Shown in pieces: positions 44,329 to 53,574 of a stretch of DNA of 64,000 nucleotides. The notes below the pieces were generated by a model. The model was given only the letters and a program-made list of their open reading frames with translations. It was not told the origin of the DNA and did not search any database. The stretch spans positions 1-64,000 of the forward strand of contig WGOC01000009.1 of the NCBI GenBank assembly GCA_016124235.1. Reading direction: 5' to 3'. How positions within the stretch are numbered: position 1 is the first letter of the stretch; each line of letters begins with the position of its first letter. A program made the translations under genes and the position numbers. The DNA is from a bacterium. GTDB lineage: Bacteria; Verrucomicrobiota; Verrucomicrobiia; Limisphaerales; RI-55.

Positions 44329-44706
44329 TCAGTTGCGAGTGTGTTGTTCCAAGGTTTTCCGCAGCTCGCCCATGTCAACCGGTTTCGCGAGAAACAGTTC
44401 ACCGCCGATGGTCGCTTCGTGACCATCGGTTTCCTTGTTCGACACAATCGCGGTGAGAAACACAATCGGCGTGTTGTGAATCAGCGGATCGGCGCGCAGC
44501 CGAGCGGCTACGTCGTCCCCGCCCAGGTCGGGCATCATCACGTCCAGAAGGATCAGATCTGGTTGAAATTTTCGTGCGGCAGCGAGCGCGTTCCGCGCAC
44601 GATTTTCACCCAGCACCTCATAGCCGCCGCCGGATTCCAGATTCAGTTTGAGGTTGCGGGTGACACTTGGTTCGTCATCGATCACAAGAATTCGTTTTGT
44701 TGTCAT
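44329..44706 (-). CDS. Single-domain response regulator
   Basis: A 125-residue receiver: VIDDEPS pocket, phosphoacceptor D55 in LILLDVMMPD, T in VFLTAIV and K in FLAKPVD. There is no output domain. It starts six bases after the stop of the histidine kinase gene and is almost certainly its partner. Confidence 0.93.
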   Translation of the reverse strand: MTTKRILVIDDEPSVTRNLKLNLESGGGYEVLGENRARNALAAARKFQPDLILLDVMMPDLGGDDVAARLRADPLIHNTPIVFLTAIVSNKETDGHEATIGGELFLAKPVDMGELRKTLEQHTRN

Positions 44707-44712
44707 AGCAGT

Positions 44713-45960
44713 TCACTTTCCTTCGAATTTTGAATGGAACTGTAAAGTAACGCGCGCGCCCCGACCGTCCGGACGGTTGGTCAACCGAACGGTGCCACCA
44801 TGAATTTCCATGATGCGGCGAACAATGGCGAGGCCCAGCCCGGTACCCTGACCGGGCGGTTTCGTCGTGAAGAATGGTTCAAATAATTTTTCCGCATTTT
44901 GAGGATTGATACCGTGACCGGTATCGTCCAGTTCCACGGTGACTGCTTGATCTGCAGCGTCTTCGACGATATCGGACGCAAAAGCACGAATGGTCAATGT
45001 GCCGCCTGGCGACATGGCCTGCAGCGCGTTGATAAAGAGGTTTACAAAAAGGTGTTCGATGCGCGCGCGATCCAATTGAACGAGCGGCAGATCGGGAGCA
45101 AACTCACGTATCACCGTGATGCGCTGCCGATTCAATTCATGCCGCACCAGGATCAGTGAGTTCTCCACGGCCAGGGAGAGATTATCCAGAGAAAGCTGGG
45201 GAGGACGTATGCGCGAATAGTCCAAAAGAATGTTGATGACACTGCTGGCGCGCTTGACCGCTTCCTTCATGTCCTGCGCGAGCTGTGTCTCGTCATCGTT
45301 GTCCAATTTCCGCGCGAGAAAATAGTCCGCTCCCAGGCTCAACGTCATCAGCGGGTTCTTGACTTCGTGGGCAACCCCGGCGGCGAGTCGTGCGACCGAT
45401 TCCATCTTGGCTGATTCGATCAGTTGAAACTGCGTTCGCTGGAGTTCTGCGTGAGCTTCGCGCACTTCCCGCAACGCCTGGTTGAGCTCGCCTTCCGCGC
45501 GGCACCGTTGTGCTATTTCGTCCTGCAACGCCCTGGTCCGATGAGCCACGGCGCGTTCAAGGTTTTCATTCACTTCACACAATGACGCGAGCAGTGCGGC
45601 AACGACCAGAAACGAGACGGTAAGCGCCATGGTATTCCAAACGGGCAAATACCAGTGCCCATAACTTTGGCGTCCCAACCAATCGGCCGCGAACCAGACC
45701 GCCGCACTGGCGAGTGCCACTGTGTAGCCCGTTGCCCGGCCGCCGGTCCAAACCCCAAGCGCGATCGGAATGAGATATAGTAACGAAACCGAAAGTTCCA
45801 AACCGGTGAGATAGTCAACCAGGCCGACGATGGCCATCAACCCGATCAGAACGGTCGTAGCCAGTGACGGTGGCCACGCCTTTATCGTCCGAAGGAGCCG
45901 GAATCCCTGGAAATGATCGACCGCTTCAAGGGTGAAAGCCGACGCGGATTCTGAGTTCAT
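44713..45960 (-). CDS. Membrane sensor histidine kinase
   Basis: A 415-residue kinase. Residues about 30-130 hold four membrane helices (LATTVLIGLMAIVGLVDYL, VSLLYLIPIALGVWTGG, TVALASAAVWFAADWL, MALTVSFLVVAALLASL), then a coiled coil (about 130-185). The DHp domain has the H box AAGVAHEVKNPL near 195-205; the ATPase domain has the N box NLFINALQAM (near 310), DDTGHGI and GTGLGLAIVRRIMEIHGG (near 370). There is no extracytoplasmic sensory domain, so it senses through the membrane helices. Operon with the downstream receiver. Confidence 0.94.
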   Translation of the reverse strand: MNSESASAFTLEAVDHFQGFRLLRTIKAWPPSLATTVLIGLMAIVGLVDYLTGLELSVSLLYLIPIALGVWTGGRATGYTVALASAAVWFAADWLGRQSYGHWYLPVWNTMALTVSFLVVAALLASLCEVNENLERAVAHRTRALQDEIAQRCRAEGELNQALREVREAHAELQRTQFQLIESAKMESVARLAAGVAHEVKNPLMTLSLGADYFLARKLDNDDETQLAQDMKEAVKRASSVINILLDYSRIRPPQLSLDNLSLAVENSLILVRHELNRQRITVIREFAPDLPLVQLDRARIEHLFVNLFINALQAMSPGGTLTIRAFASDIVEDAADQAVTVELDDTGHGINPQNAEKLFEPFFTTKPPGQGTGLGLAIVRRIMEIHGGTVRLTNRPDGRGARVTLQFHSKFEGK

Positions 45961-46290
45961 AAAAACGGCGCGCGTTCAGGTGCATCAACGATGGTGTATG
46001 GCGAAACCATTTCTTCAGGGGGCAATCGGTTGGCCCGTTGAAACGTTCGCATTTGCATCACGAACCCGAGGTGCACTCCCGGTGCCAAAAGCTCTGAACG
46101 TTGAATGAGAGAGAGTTACAAGGAACCAACCTGCCTTGTTAGCCAGCGTTGGATAAGCCGCGAGCCAGAATGAGATAAGTGGTTGATCTGCTCCCCCCGC
46201 AAACCAGGTGTGCGCAATCGCGCGCCTTGCGAACGGCCGATCCGCAGCGATGTCGGCAGTCAAATCGAACGGCTCACAATTGATTACTCG
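45961..46290. other. Gene-free stretch
   Basis: 330 bp between the histidine kinase start and the end of the DUF1501 gene. No supported gene, repeat, or terminator was seen. It should contain the kinase promoter, which could not be pinned down. Confidence 0.35.
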
Positions 46291-47796
46291 TCACGTCGCC
46301 AGAACGTCACGAACGACGGTCCCACTGACGTTGGTCAACCGACGCTCGATGCCGTTGTGGTAGAAACTGAGGCGTTCGTGATCCAGGCCGAGCAAGTGCA
46401 GAATGGTCGCATGAAAATCGTGCGTGGTGACAACATTGTCGACAGCCTGATAGCCAAAGTCGTCGGTTGCGCCGTAGGTGAATGGTGCGCGCACTCCAGC
46501 ACCGGCCAGCCAGGCGGTGAATCCTTTCGGGTTGTGATCGCGACCGCTCGCGCCTTTTTGGAAGGTCGGCATTCGACCGAATTCGGTGCACCAAACAACG
46601 AGCGTGTTTTGCAGCAGACCGCGTTGTTTTAGATCCTTGAGCAAAGCCGCCGTCGGTTGATCCATGACCGGCCCGTGTTTGCTGTATTGTTCCTGCAACA
46701 TTTTGTGGCCGTCCCAATTGCTGACGCCTTCGCCGCCGGTCTGGTACGCGCCGTTGAAGAGCTGGACAAACCGCACGCCGCTTTCGACAAGCCGGCGGGC
46801 GAGAATGCAATTGCGCGCATAAGCCGCTTTCAAATCCTTGAGCGGCGTGCCGCTCTCATCCGCGCCGTACATTTTGAGAATCGATTTTGGCTCGGAAGAA
46901 ATATCGCTGACTTCGGGCACGGAGAGCTGCATGCGCGCCGCCAGTTCGTAGCTGGAAATCCGAGCCGCCAGTTCGGAATCGCCCGGATAATTTTCCAATC
47001 GATGACGGTTCAGCGTGTTCAGAAAATCGCGCGTGGCCTGGTCTTTTGAAAGACTGATCGAAGCCGGCCGGGCGAGATTGCGAACCGGCTTGGACGAATT
47101 GAAATCGGTGCCTTGAAAGGCAGCAGGGAGAAAACCGGGTCCCCAGTTGTTGACGCTCGATTGCGGTGTGCCGCGCGGATCGGGAATCGCCACGTAAGCG
47201 GGCAAGGTATCCGCCTCGCTACCCAACGCGTAAGTCGACCACGCGCCGATGCTCGGAAATCCGTCGAGCGTGAAGCCGGTGTTCATGAAATTTTCACCCG
47301 GCCCGTGCGTGTTTGTTTCGCCGACCAACGAATGAATGAAACACATGTCATCAGCCATCGAACCAAGATGCGGCACCAGATCAGAAATCATCTTGCCTGA
47401 GTGACCGCGCGGCCGAAATTCCCACGGGCTTTTGGTCAGCATTCCCTGTTCGCCCTGGAACGTGATCAGTTTGTCCGCGCCGGGCATGGGCTTGCCGTGA
47501 TGGCGGATCAGTTCCGGTTTGTAATCAAACGTGTCGAGCTGGCTGCACGCGCCCGAGCAAAAAATCATCAAGACGTTTTGCGCGGCGGCCGGAAAGTGGG
47601 GCAATCGCGGGGCGTTGGGATTGGCTGGATCAATCTTTGGTCGGATGGGGGTTTTGCCGGGCGCGCTTTCGCGTTCTTTGGCGGCGAGCAATCCGCCACG
47701 ACTTAAAAGATGCGTGAGGGCAATCGCGCCGAGACCCGTCCCGGTATTTCCCAGAAAGCGACGGCGGTTCAGCAGGGGATGCGGCGTGATATGCAT
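46291..47796 (-). CDS. DUF1501 protein (Tat-type exported, sulfatase-like fold)
   Basis: 501 residues from the ATG at 47796. A twin-arginine-type leader ([20 protein letters not shown]) directs folded export. The body matches DUF1501: [64 protein letters not shown] split over two strands, [25 protein letters not shown] and the C-terminal [18 protein letters not shown]. This family regularly pairs with PSCyt1/DUF1549/DUF1553 genes in Planctomycetes and Verrucomicrobia, as here: the partner ends 190 bp upstream in the same direction. Function is unproven; alkaline phosphatase/sulfatase-like chemistry is suspected. Confidence 0.92.
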   Translation of the reverse strand: MHITPHPLLNRRRFLGNTGTGLGAIALTHLLSRGGLLAAKERESAPGKTPIRPKIDPANPNAPRLPHFPAAAQNVLMIFCSGACSQLDTFDYKPELIRHHGKPMPGADKLITFQGEQGMLTKSPWEFRPRGHSGKMISDLVPHLGSMADDMCFIHSLVGETNTHGPGENFMNTGFTLDGFPSIGAWSTYALGSEADTLPAYVAIPDPRGTPQSSVNNWGPGFLPAAFQGTDFNSSKPVRNLARPASISLSKDQATRDFLNTLNRHRLENYPGDSELAARISSYELAARMQLSVPEVSDISSEPKSILKMYGADESGTPLKDLKAAYARNCILARRLVESGVRFVQLFNGAYQTGGEGVSNWDGHKMLQEQYSKHGPVMDQPTAALLKDLKQRGLLQNTLVVWCTEFGRMPTFQKGASGRDHNPKGFTAWLAGAGVRAPFTYGATDDFGYQAVDNVVTTHDFHATILHLLGLDHERLSFYHNGIERRLTNVSGTVVRDVLAT

Positions 47797-47827
47797 GAAT
47801 TTCCGGAGATCAACCAAGCAATGGAAA

Positions 47828-47980
47828 ACCACGAATGAACACCAATTGACACGAATAACTCAACCAAGTGTTTCGCATCCGCACCAAACGCTGGTGTGGC
47901 CGGCGCAATTTTGGAGTCCCTGCCGATTCGTGATTTTCGCATCATTCTCATTGGTGTCGATTCGTGTTCATTCGTGGTGC
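47828..47980. repeat. Imperfect inverted repeat of an ACCACGAATGAACAC motif
   Basis: The left arm (47828-47858, ACCACGAATGAACACC then AATTGACACGAAT) is nearly complementary to the right arm (47949-47980, ATTGGTGTCGATTCGTG then TTCATTCGTGGT), about 90 bp apart. It lies between the PSCyt1 gene end and the DUF1501 start. A related degenerate piece (ACGGATGGACACGAAT) is at about 34285. It may be a degraded mobile repeat. Confidence 0.65.
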
Positions 47981-47985
47981 AAATC

Positions 47986-50790
47986 TCAGAAAACAAAAAG
48001 GAATTCGCTGGTGTTGTAGAGCGCGCGACAGAACGACTCGAGACCGTCGGTGTGGATCATTTCGGTGGACACACTCGTTTCAAATGAATCTGGCCGTCGC
48101 GCAAACGCCAGTTCAAAGGCGCGGGTCACTTGCTGTTTCGGATCGTCGCCAGCTTCCTTGCGCAAGCGTTCGGCCAGAAAGTTTGCCTGCTGCAAAACGA
48201 ACTGACTGTTGAACAAGTTGAGCGCCTGCAGAGGCGTGTTCGATCGACTACGATGCGGAATAACCTGGTTGCCATCGGGACAATCAAACGAGCCGAAGAT
48301 TGCGTCCTGTTCCTGGCGAATTTTGAAAAGGTATATCATGCGTCGAAACTCGAGTGGACCAAACTTCTCTTTCGGAAAATAGTGCATGACGTTTTCTTCC
48401 TGCACATCGAGCAGATAAAATCCGGGACCACCCATGCGCGTGTCGAGCGCGCCGGAAACCGCGAGGATGGAATCCCGAATCGGTTCGGCTTCGAGCCGGC
48501 GTGGTTGGAACCGCCAGAGCAAACTGTCGCCCGCGTCGCGCGCAAGGCCTTCCGGTTGAGGCTGGCTCGATTGGCGAAAGGTATTTGAATTCAGGATGAG
48601 CCGCTGGATGTGTTTGATCGACCAGCCGCCTTTCACGAATTCGTCGGCCAGCCAGTCGAGCAATTCCGGATGTGTGGGCGCCACGCCGTTGCCGCCAAAG
48701 TCACTCGCCGTCGCCACGATTCCATTTCCAAAAATGTACTGCCAGAGGCGATTGACCATGACGCGGGCAGTCAGGGGATTCTCCTGACTGGCAATCCAGT
48801 TCGCCAGCTTCACTCGCCGGCTTTGCTCCGGTGCGTCCTGGGCCAGGCCGAGGGTTCCAAACACAGTCGGTTCATCGGGAGCCACGGGTTCGCGTTTGGC
48901 AAACGGATCGCCGCGATACAAACGATAGGTGGTGTCCGGTTGCGAAAACGTCCCAGCCCAGACCTGCTGATTGCCGGTCAGTGTGTCGATGTCGGCCTGC
49001 GTTGCTCTGATTTGTTCACGCGTCTGTTTCACCGCCGCGACTTCGTTGTCCGTCAGGCGAGCCAGAAACTCGTCGGGATCCGGTTTGCCTTCGTACGGTT
49101 TGCGGCCGTCGGAGCTGGCAATTTGGTTCCAGCTTTGGAGATCCGACGACGCCTCGATTTTGTAGCGCGTGATCACGCGATCCTTGAACGCCTCGTCGCG
49201 ATCGCGTCCCCAAAGAATGCGATCGATCTGCTCCACTTGGGGAAAGGTGATCGCCACCCAGCCACCGCCCGACGTGTCGGAAATCCAACTGTGCGAGTTG
49301 CCGTAAAGACCGTCGTTGAGATGTTTGAGCTTATGGATTTCGTAACCGGGCAAGGTGCCTGAAGCCGTTGGGACCGAACCGTGCGACGCGAGCGCGACGT
49401 TGACGCCATTCGTGTCAAAGACTTCCAATTCATCGATGCACGGCTCGGCGGAACTGGTGGCGAGAATGGTAAACCGAATCGCGCGAGCTTCGGTCGCTGT
49501 AAAACGCTCCTCATTCAGCTTGGAGTTGACCGGTGGTCGTTGCGCATCCGCTGGCATTTTGGCCAATCGTTCGGCGGAGATTTTCTGATACTTTTCCAAG
49601 CCCTGCTTTTGAGCCGTCAAAGTTTTCTTTAGTTCAGCCAGGTTGCAGGCGTCGTCCGCGTCGAGCTTGCGGCGTAACGGTCGCTCGCCGTGATTCACAC
49701 CAGCGAAGACCGCCTGCATCGAGTAATAATCCTTCTGCAGAATGGGATCGAATTTGTGGTTGTGACAGCGCGCGCAGCCGAGCGTGAGACCGAGAAACGC
49801 GGTGCCGGTCGTGTTGATCATATCGTCCAGCTCGTTCTGCCGCTGCATCAGCGTGAGCGAAATGTCCGGGCTCTTCACGATGTCGTACGGACCGGCCACG
49901 AGGAAGCCGGTCGCCGCGTCCTCACCCATCGCGTCGCCGGCGAGTTGTTCCTTGATGAACTGGTCGTACGGCTTGTCGTCGTTGAAGGCTTTGATGACGT
50001 AATCGCGATAAGGATACGCGTTCTTGCGTTCGCGATTGGTTTCGAAGCCATTCGAATCGGCGTAGCGCACGACATCCAACCAATGACGTGCCCAACGCTC
50101 GCCGTAGTGTGAACTCGCCAGGACACGATCGACCAAATCGCGGTAGGCATCCGGACTCTTATCGCGGACAAAAGCGTCCACGTCCTCCGGCGTCGGTGGC
50201 AGACCGAGCATTACGAGATAGAGCCGGCGAATCAGTGTTTCGCGGGAGGCGACCGGCGAGGGCGTCAATCCCTTTTGGTTCAATCGATCGAGAACGAAGG
50301 CGTCAATTGCGTTGGCAACGGCGGGACTGTTGATCGCCGGCACCGGCGGCCGCTTGACTGGTTGAAACGACCAATGATCGGTGGTGATGCCTTCGGCAAC
50401 GACCGTCTCAACGCCCGGCATCTTTGCGCCTTGATCGATCCACGCCTTGAGCAGGCCGATTTCATCTGCGGTCAGTCGCTTGCCTTCCTTCGGCATGACT
50501 TCGTCCGGATCGGCACCAGTGACGAGCTTGACGAGATGACTTTCGGCGCTGTGACCAGGGAGGAAGATCGGTTCGCCAGACTCGCCGCCCTTGAGAATAT
50601 TCTTCGGTGAATCGAGCCGGAGCTTGGATTTTTGTTTGTCGGGGCCGTGGCATTTCTGGCAGTGCTCGGCGAGGAGCGGTTGGATCTGCTCTTGAAAATC
50701 GACCGTTGGGGAAACCGCGCGTGCATTCAATCCGAAGACCAACAACACGGCGGAAGCGATCGCGATGGGGCTGCTGGTCTTGGCCGACAT
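47986..50790 (-). CDS. Secreted PSCyt1/DUF1549/DUF1553 protein with discoidin-like insert
   Basis: 934 residues from the ATG at 50790 with a signal peptide (ending NARAV). The cytochrome-c-like PSCyt1 domain has the haem motif CQKCH (near 46). DUF1549 follows ([78 protein letters not shown] with a second CxxCH). A discoidin/F5-8C-like insert (about 430-570; [34 protein letters not shown]) precedes DUF1553 ([38 protein letters not shown]). Typical of the phylum pair with DUF1501 just downstream. Likely redox-linked processing of an extracellular substrate. Confidence 0.93.
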   Translation of the reverse strand: MSAKTSSPIAIASAVLLVFGLNARAVSPTVDFQEQIQPLLAEHCQKCHGPDKQKSKLRLDSPKNILKGGESGEPIFLPGHSAESHLVKLVTGADPDEVMPKEGKRLTADEIGLLKAWIDQGAKMPGVETVVAEGITTDHWSFQPVKRPPVPAINSPAVANAIDAFVLDRLNQKGLTPSPVASRETLIRRLYLVMLGLPPTPEDVDAFVRDKSPDAYRDLVDRVLASSHYGERWARHWLDVVRYADSNGFETNRERKNAYPYRDYVIKAFNDDKPYDQFIKEQLAGDAMGEDAATGFLVAGPYDIVKSPDISLTLMQRQNELDDMINTTGTAFLGLTLGCARCHNHKFDPILQKDYYSMQAVFAGVNHGERPLRRKLDADDACNLAELKKTLTAQKQGLEKYQKISAERLAKMPADAQRPPVNSKLNEERFTATEARAIRFTILATSSAEPCIDELEVFDTNGVNVALASHGSVPTASGTLPGYEIHKLKHLNDGLYGNSHSWISDTSGGGWVAITFPQVEQIDRILWGRDRDEAFKDRVITRYKIEASSDLQSWNQIASSDGRKPYEGKPDPDEFLARLTDNEVAAVKQTREQIRATQADIDTLTGNQQVWAGTFSQPDTTYRLYRGDPFAKREPVAPDEPTVFGTLGLAQDAPEQSRRVKLANWIASQENPLTARVMVNRLWQYIFGNGIVATASDFGGNGVAPTHPELLDWLADEFVKGGWSIKHIQRLILNSNTFRQSSQPQPEGLARDAGDSLLWRFQPRRLEAEPIRDSILAVSGALDTRMGGPGFYLLDVQEENVMHYFPKEKFGPLEFRRMIYLFKIRQEQDAIFGSFDCPDGNQVIPHRSRSNTPLQALNLFNSQFVLQQANFLAERLRKEAGDDPKQQVTRAFELAFARRPDSFETSVSTEMIHTDGLESFCRALYNTSEFLFVF

Positions 50791-50862
50791 GATCTTTGGA
50801 ATAAAGTTCAACGCGCCAAGTCGCAAGGGAAAACCCAAGATCGGACAGGCATCTTGCCTGTC
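50754..50862. repeat. 108-bp direct repeat, copy A
   Basis: Spans the start codon and first signal-peptide codons of the PSCyt1 gene and its upstream region, ending in a GACAGGC hairpin. It is repeated in the same orientation at 53335-53442 with only scattered differences (shared runs AAGCGATCGCGATGGGG, CTGCTGGTCTTGGCCGACAT and TCGCAAGGGAAAACCCAAG). The two copies bracket 2.5 kb. Confidence 0.85.
50844..50862. repeat. GACAGGC-type intergenic hairpin 1
   Basis: Perfect 7-bp arms GACAGGC and GCCTGTC around ATCTT. The same element, with different five-base loops, recurs at 53424-53442 and 53524-53542. All are intergenic. Such small dispersed palindromes act as terminators or are REP-like repeats. 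Confidence 0.75.
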
Positions 50863-50913
50863 TGGGTTGCGGGCTGATTTCGCTTTTGCGAGGCTGTTAT
50901 CAGTTTTGGTTGA

Positions 50914-51414
50914 CGGTGGATACTGGAAAGATTTGCACTATCACGAGACAGCCTGGAATACGGCTGGCATCTGGGAGCCAGTCAGGGAGACATCGCCAGT
51001 TTGAAGGCCGAGGACGTGGACTGGACCAACGGCACGATCAGCTTCACGCGCCGCAAGACCGGGGTGCCGGTGATTGTGCATCTGGGCAGTGACGCGTTGA
51101 ACCTGTTGCGCGACCTGCCGGGCGAAGGACCTTTGCCGCCGTATCTGGCGCAGGTGCGAGCGGGAGACCGGGCAACGGAGTTTGGGCAACGCTGCCGCCA
51201 ACTGGGAATCAAGGGAGTGACGTTGCACAGCTACCGGTATGCGTGGGCGGAACGGGCGAAGGTGGCGGGTTATCCGGAACGGTTCGCACAGGAAGCATTG
51301 GGCCACAACAGCCGGGCTGTGCATCAAGCCTACGCCAAGCGAGCCCTCATGAAGATTCCCTCGCGCCAAGAATACGAGGAACGCTCAATTGCCCAGACTC
51401 AACCAGTCCATTGA
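50914..51414 (+). pseudogene. 5'-truncated tyrosine recombinase (relative of the intact integrase)
   Basis: Open from a stop at 50911 to the stop at 51412, without a credible start. From 50953 it encodes the catalytic half of the same family as the integrase at 30.6-31.6 kb: WHLGASQGDIASLKAEDVDW, RAGDRATEFGQRC, GIKGVTLHSYRYAWAERAK, YPERFAQEALGHNSRAVHQ and YAKRAL, including HSYR, LGH and the nucleophile Tyr. The N-terminal half is absent and the sequence begins abruptly, so it is a remnant of an older element. Confidence 0.85.
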
Positions 51415-51527
51415 GAACGAACGCCAAACTGAGGCACGCGGACGGAAAACGCGAGAACTGACACGCAGCCCGCAGCGAAAACCGAGACGGCTGACCCGCG
51501 TTGCCTCAAGTGCCTGGTTCGACAAGT

Positions 51528-51983
51528 TCATTTTCCAAAGAGCTTCCTGAAGAATCCTCTGGGCGGCTCAGGACGCGGGCCTACCTGCAATCCCGCTCCA
51601 CTGCCCCACGCTGCGATACCATCCTCCGGCCCATTCCTGAAGCGCTTCATAGCTCGCTGAACCGGCCAACAACGAGAACCATCAGCAAGGTGTAACTCGA
51701 CGTTGATCTCTGCTTCCGGGTCGGAATCATCACCGTTCCAGTCTCCACCCTGCTTGCGACGTACGACCTCGCCGATGTATGAGCCAACCGCAAAGAGCCG
51801 CGAACCCAAGTCCTGGGAAAGCAGTCCGCCGGGTTTTGCCGTTCCGTTCTGGCTATGGTCGTCAAAAAATCGGTCAATCTCCCAAAGACTGCTCGGCGAG
51901 AAATCGGCACGGTAGCCTGAACTCTGGAGCGCTTTGGCGATCCACTCGGAGCTTGTCCGAACGTCTTCCTCGATGGTGCCCAT
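51528..51983 (-). CDS. Conserved cytosolic protein of unknown function
   Basis: A 151-residue soluble protein. Readable features are FSPSSLWEIDRFFDDHS, GSRLFAVGSYIGEVVRRKQGG, INVELHLADGSRCWPVQRAM and FRNGPEDGIAAWG, a pattern resembling uncharacterised bacterial families that use a conserved GxYxGExxRR core. The C-terminus (PRGFFRKLFGK) is basic. It has its own upstream gap and convergent neighbours, so no operon context helps. Function not known. Confidence 0.65.
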   Translation of the reverse strand: MGTIEEDVRTSSEWIAKALQSSGYRADFSPSSLWEIDRFFDDHSQNGTAKPGGLLSQDLGSRLFAVGSYIGEVVRRKQGGDWNGDDSDPEAEINVELHLADGSRCWPVQRAMKRFRNGPEDGIAAWGSGAGLQVGPRPEPPRGFFRKLFGK

Positions 51984-52299
51984 GTGAGTTGCTGTATTCT
52001 ATGTCGAACAGTATTAATAAACCAACAGAGTGTGCACGACGCCGTGCACGGTTCAATTTCCTAACGTGTTCTTTTCCTAAGGAGTTACAGAAGCCCATTC
52101 GCCAGTTTTTCGCAAGATTCTTCCCCATTCTCTTCGGGGCTCGGAGCGGTCCCGTTGCGCGTAAGTTTCAGCAACCGGGCCGTCACCAGCACCGGCACAT
52201 CGTGCGGCTGACAGTTCAACAACTCAGCTGGTATTTCGGCCCCAATTTAACAATAAAAATTTATTGCCAAACAATAAATCAATAAATTGAAGTAAAGGC
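51984..52299. other. Gene-free AT-rich intergenic region
   Basis: 316 bp between divergent genes. The right end (about 52245-52290) is strongly AT rich with repeated CAATAAA and AAATTTATT strings and probably holds the promoter of the DUF2975 operon. No coding region supported. Confidence 0.4.
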
Positions 52300-52785
52300 G
52301 TGAAACGAAGCTCAACAATATTCCTTCAAGTGGTGATTGTGCTCTTCGGCTTGGGGGCTCTGGCCCTTTTGCTGTGGGAGCCCCATGTCGAGGGCAGGAA
52401 CGCGCACGCCACGCTTTTTGAAATCTATTTCAAGGATCCTTTTCTGGTGATTGTGTATGCGGGCTCCATTCCGTTCTTCATTGGACTCTATCAGGCGTTC
52501 CAGGCGTTGGGACACGTCGGACGAAACAAGGTCTTCTCCCCGGAAGTCGTGAAAGCTCTGCGGTCCATAAAATACTGTGCGCTCGCCATCGTTGGGTTTG
52601 TCGTCGTGGAAGAGTTGTACATTCTGTTGTCAGGAAACCGCGACCTTGAGAATCCGGGAGCCCCGATTCTTCTCGGCATGCTCGTTACTTTTCCTTCAAT
52701 CGTCGTCGCCACGGCGGCCGCGATCTTTGAACGGATTTTGCAAAACGCCGTGGACATGAAGTCCGAGAACGATCTAACCGTGTGA
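52300..52785 (+). CDS. DUF2975 membrane protein
   Basis: A 161-residue protein starting at GTG (52300), with four membrane helices (about 8-25, 48-66, 92-110, 122-145). DUF2975 family signature: FIGLYQAFQALGHVGRNKVFS and VKALRSIKYCALAIVGFVV. It stands seven bases ahead of an XRE/YozG-type regulator gene, the usual partner of DUF2975 proteins in Firmicutes and other bacteria. The pair probably forms a membrane-linked regulatory unit; the signal is unknown. Confidence 0.88.
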   Translation: MKRSSTIFLQVVIVLFGLGALALLLWEPHVEGRNAHATLFEIYFKDPFLVIVYAGSIPFFIGLYQAFQALGHVGRNKVFSPEVVKALRSIKYCALAIVGFVVVEELYILLSGNRDLENPGAPILLGMLVTFPSIVVATAAAIFERILQNAVDMKSENDLTV

Positions 52786-52792
52786 GGGGCGT

Positions 52793-52996
52793 ATGGCAAT
52801 TGAGATCAACATCGATGTTATGCTCGCCAAGCGGAAGATGAGCGTGACCGAGCTCACCGAGAAAGTGGGCATCACCATGGCCAATATTTCCATTTTGAAA
52901 AATGGCAAGGCGCGGGCGATCCGCTTCTCGACCCTGGAAGCGATCTGCGAGGCCCTGGATTGCCAGCCGGGAGACATCCTCGAATACAAAAAATAG
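52793..52996 (+). CDS. YozG-type XRE helix-turn-helix regulator
   Basis: A 67-residue Cro/CI-type repressor: INIDVMLAKRKMSVTELTEK, VGITMANISILKNGKARAIRF with the recognition helix, and the conserved ending ICEALDCQPGDILEYKK. It follows the DUF2975 gene by seven bases with GAGGGGCGT before the ATG. It likely controls its own operon. Confidence 0.92.
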   Translation: MAIEINIDVMLAKRKMSVTELTEKVGITMANISILKNGKARAIRFSTLEAICEALDCQPGDILEYKK

Positions 52997-53031
52997 TGGC
53001 AGTGTCTCGGTGCTGATATTCAACCGGCTCT

Positions 53032-53345
53032 TCAATTATTCGTGGTAAATTGAACGAACCTCGTTTCACCGGGAGGAATTTCAAATTTGATTTCCTTGTC
53101 TGGTTTGATCTCAGTTTGGGTCAACCACTCGCGAGCCGTTTTGAAAACAAAACGCGGCGACAATTCCACGTGCGCTATGACCGATGGGTAGATCACGGCC
53201 GGTTTGCGCCTTCCTTCACCACGCCGTCGTTGTTGATCAGCTCAATCACCCAGCCGGCTGTATTGCGGTTAATCTGGTATTCGACGGGATCGCCCGAGAC
53301 GCCGATCGGAAGACACTCGTCGGCAATCTGGCGCAAGCGATCGCG
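53032..53345 (-). pseudogene. C-terminal fragment of a paralogue of the 615-residue secreted protein
   Basis: About 80 percent identical by eye to the last ~105 codons of the gene at 54549-56396 (VSGDPVEYQINRNTAGW, ELINNDGVVKEG, and a closing PPGETRFVQF). It carries a one-base deletion near 53211, where the reference reads GRKPAV, which shifts the frame to an early stop. The fragment starts abruptly at its 5' end where copy B of the direct repeat begins. Confidence 0.85.
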
Positions 53346-53442
53346 ATGGGGCTGCTGGTCTTGGCCGACATGAACTTGGAATTAAGTGCAGCGCGTCGGG
53401 TCGCAAGGGAAAACCCAAGGTCGGACAGGCATCCGGCCTGTC
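53335..53442. repeat. 108-bp direct repeat, copy B
   Basis: Same orientation as copy A (50754-50862) and containing the PSCyt1 start codon and first ~12 codons ([15 protein letters not shown] at 53371 on the reverse strand), which run straight into the gene fragment above, out of frame with it. Contains the second GACAGGC hairpin. Confidence 0.85.
53424..53442. repeat. GACAGGC-type intergenic hairpin 2
   Basis: Arms GACAGGC and GCCTGTC around ATCCG, inside direct repeat copy B. Confidence 0.75.
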
Positions 53443-53523
53443 TCTTGAGCCAGCCAGGATTTAAGAATGGTTCAACACCGTCTGAGGCCCGACCGCTATC
53501 TCGGAACCTTTCCCTTTGCCCCA

Positions 53524-53542
53524 GACAGGCAGGATGCCTGTC
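53524..53542. repeat. GACAGGC-type intergenic hairpin 3
   Basis: Arms GACAGGC and GCCTGTC around AGGAT, 100 bases after hairpin 2 and 33 bases from the end of the next leftward gene, where it could serve as a terminator. Confidence 0.75.
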
Positions 53543-53574
53543 GTACCTTGCCGGGCAGTTCCACGCCTTTCGGA

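Larger units (their letters stand above)
52997..53574. other. Mosaic of gene fragments and repeats
   Basis: No intact gene. It is built from a C-terminal fragment of the adjacent 615-residue gene (53032-53345), then a copy of the 5' end of the PSCyt1 gene (53335-53442), and two GACAGGC hairpins. See the individual entries. Confidence 0.8.

Noticed and set aside
51779..52285. 168-codon open frame on the + strand
   Set aside because: Overlaps the conserved 151-residue gene on the other strand and then an AT-rich intergenic region; composition is arginine/serine/proline shadow-like with no domain.
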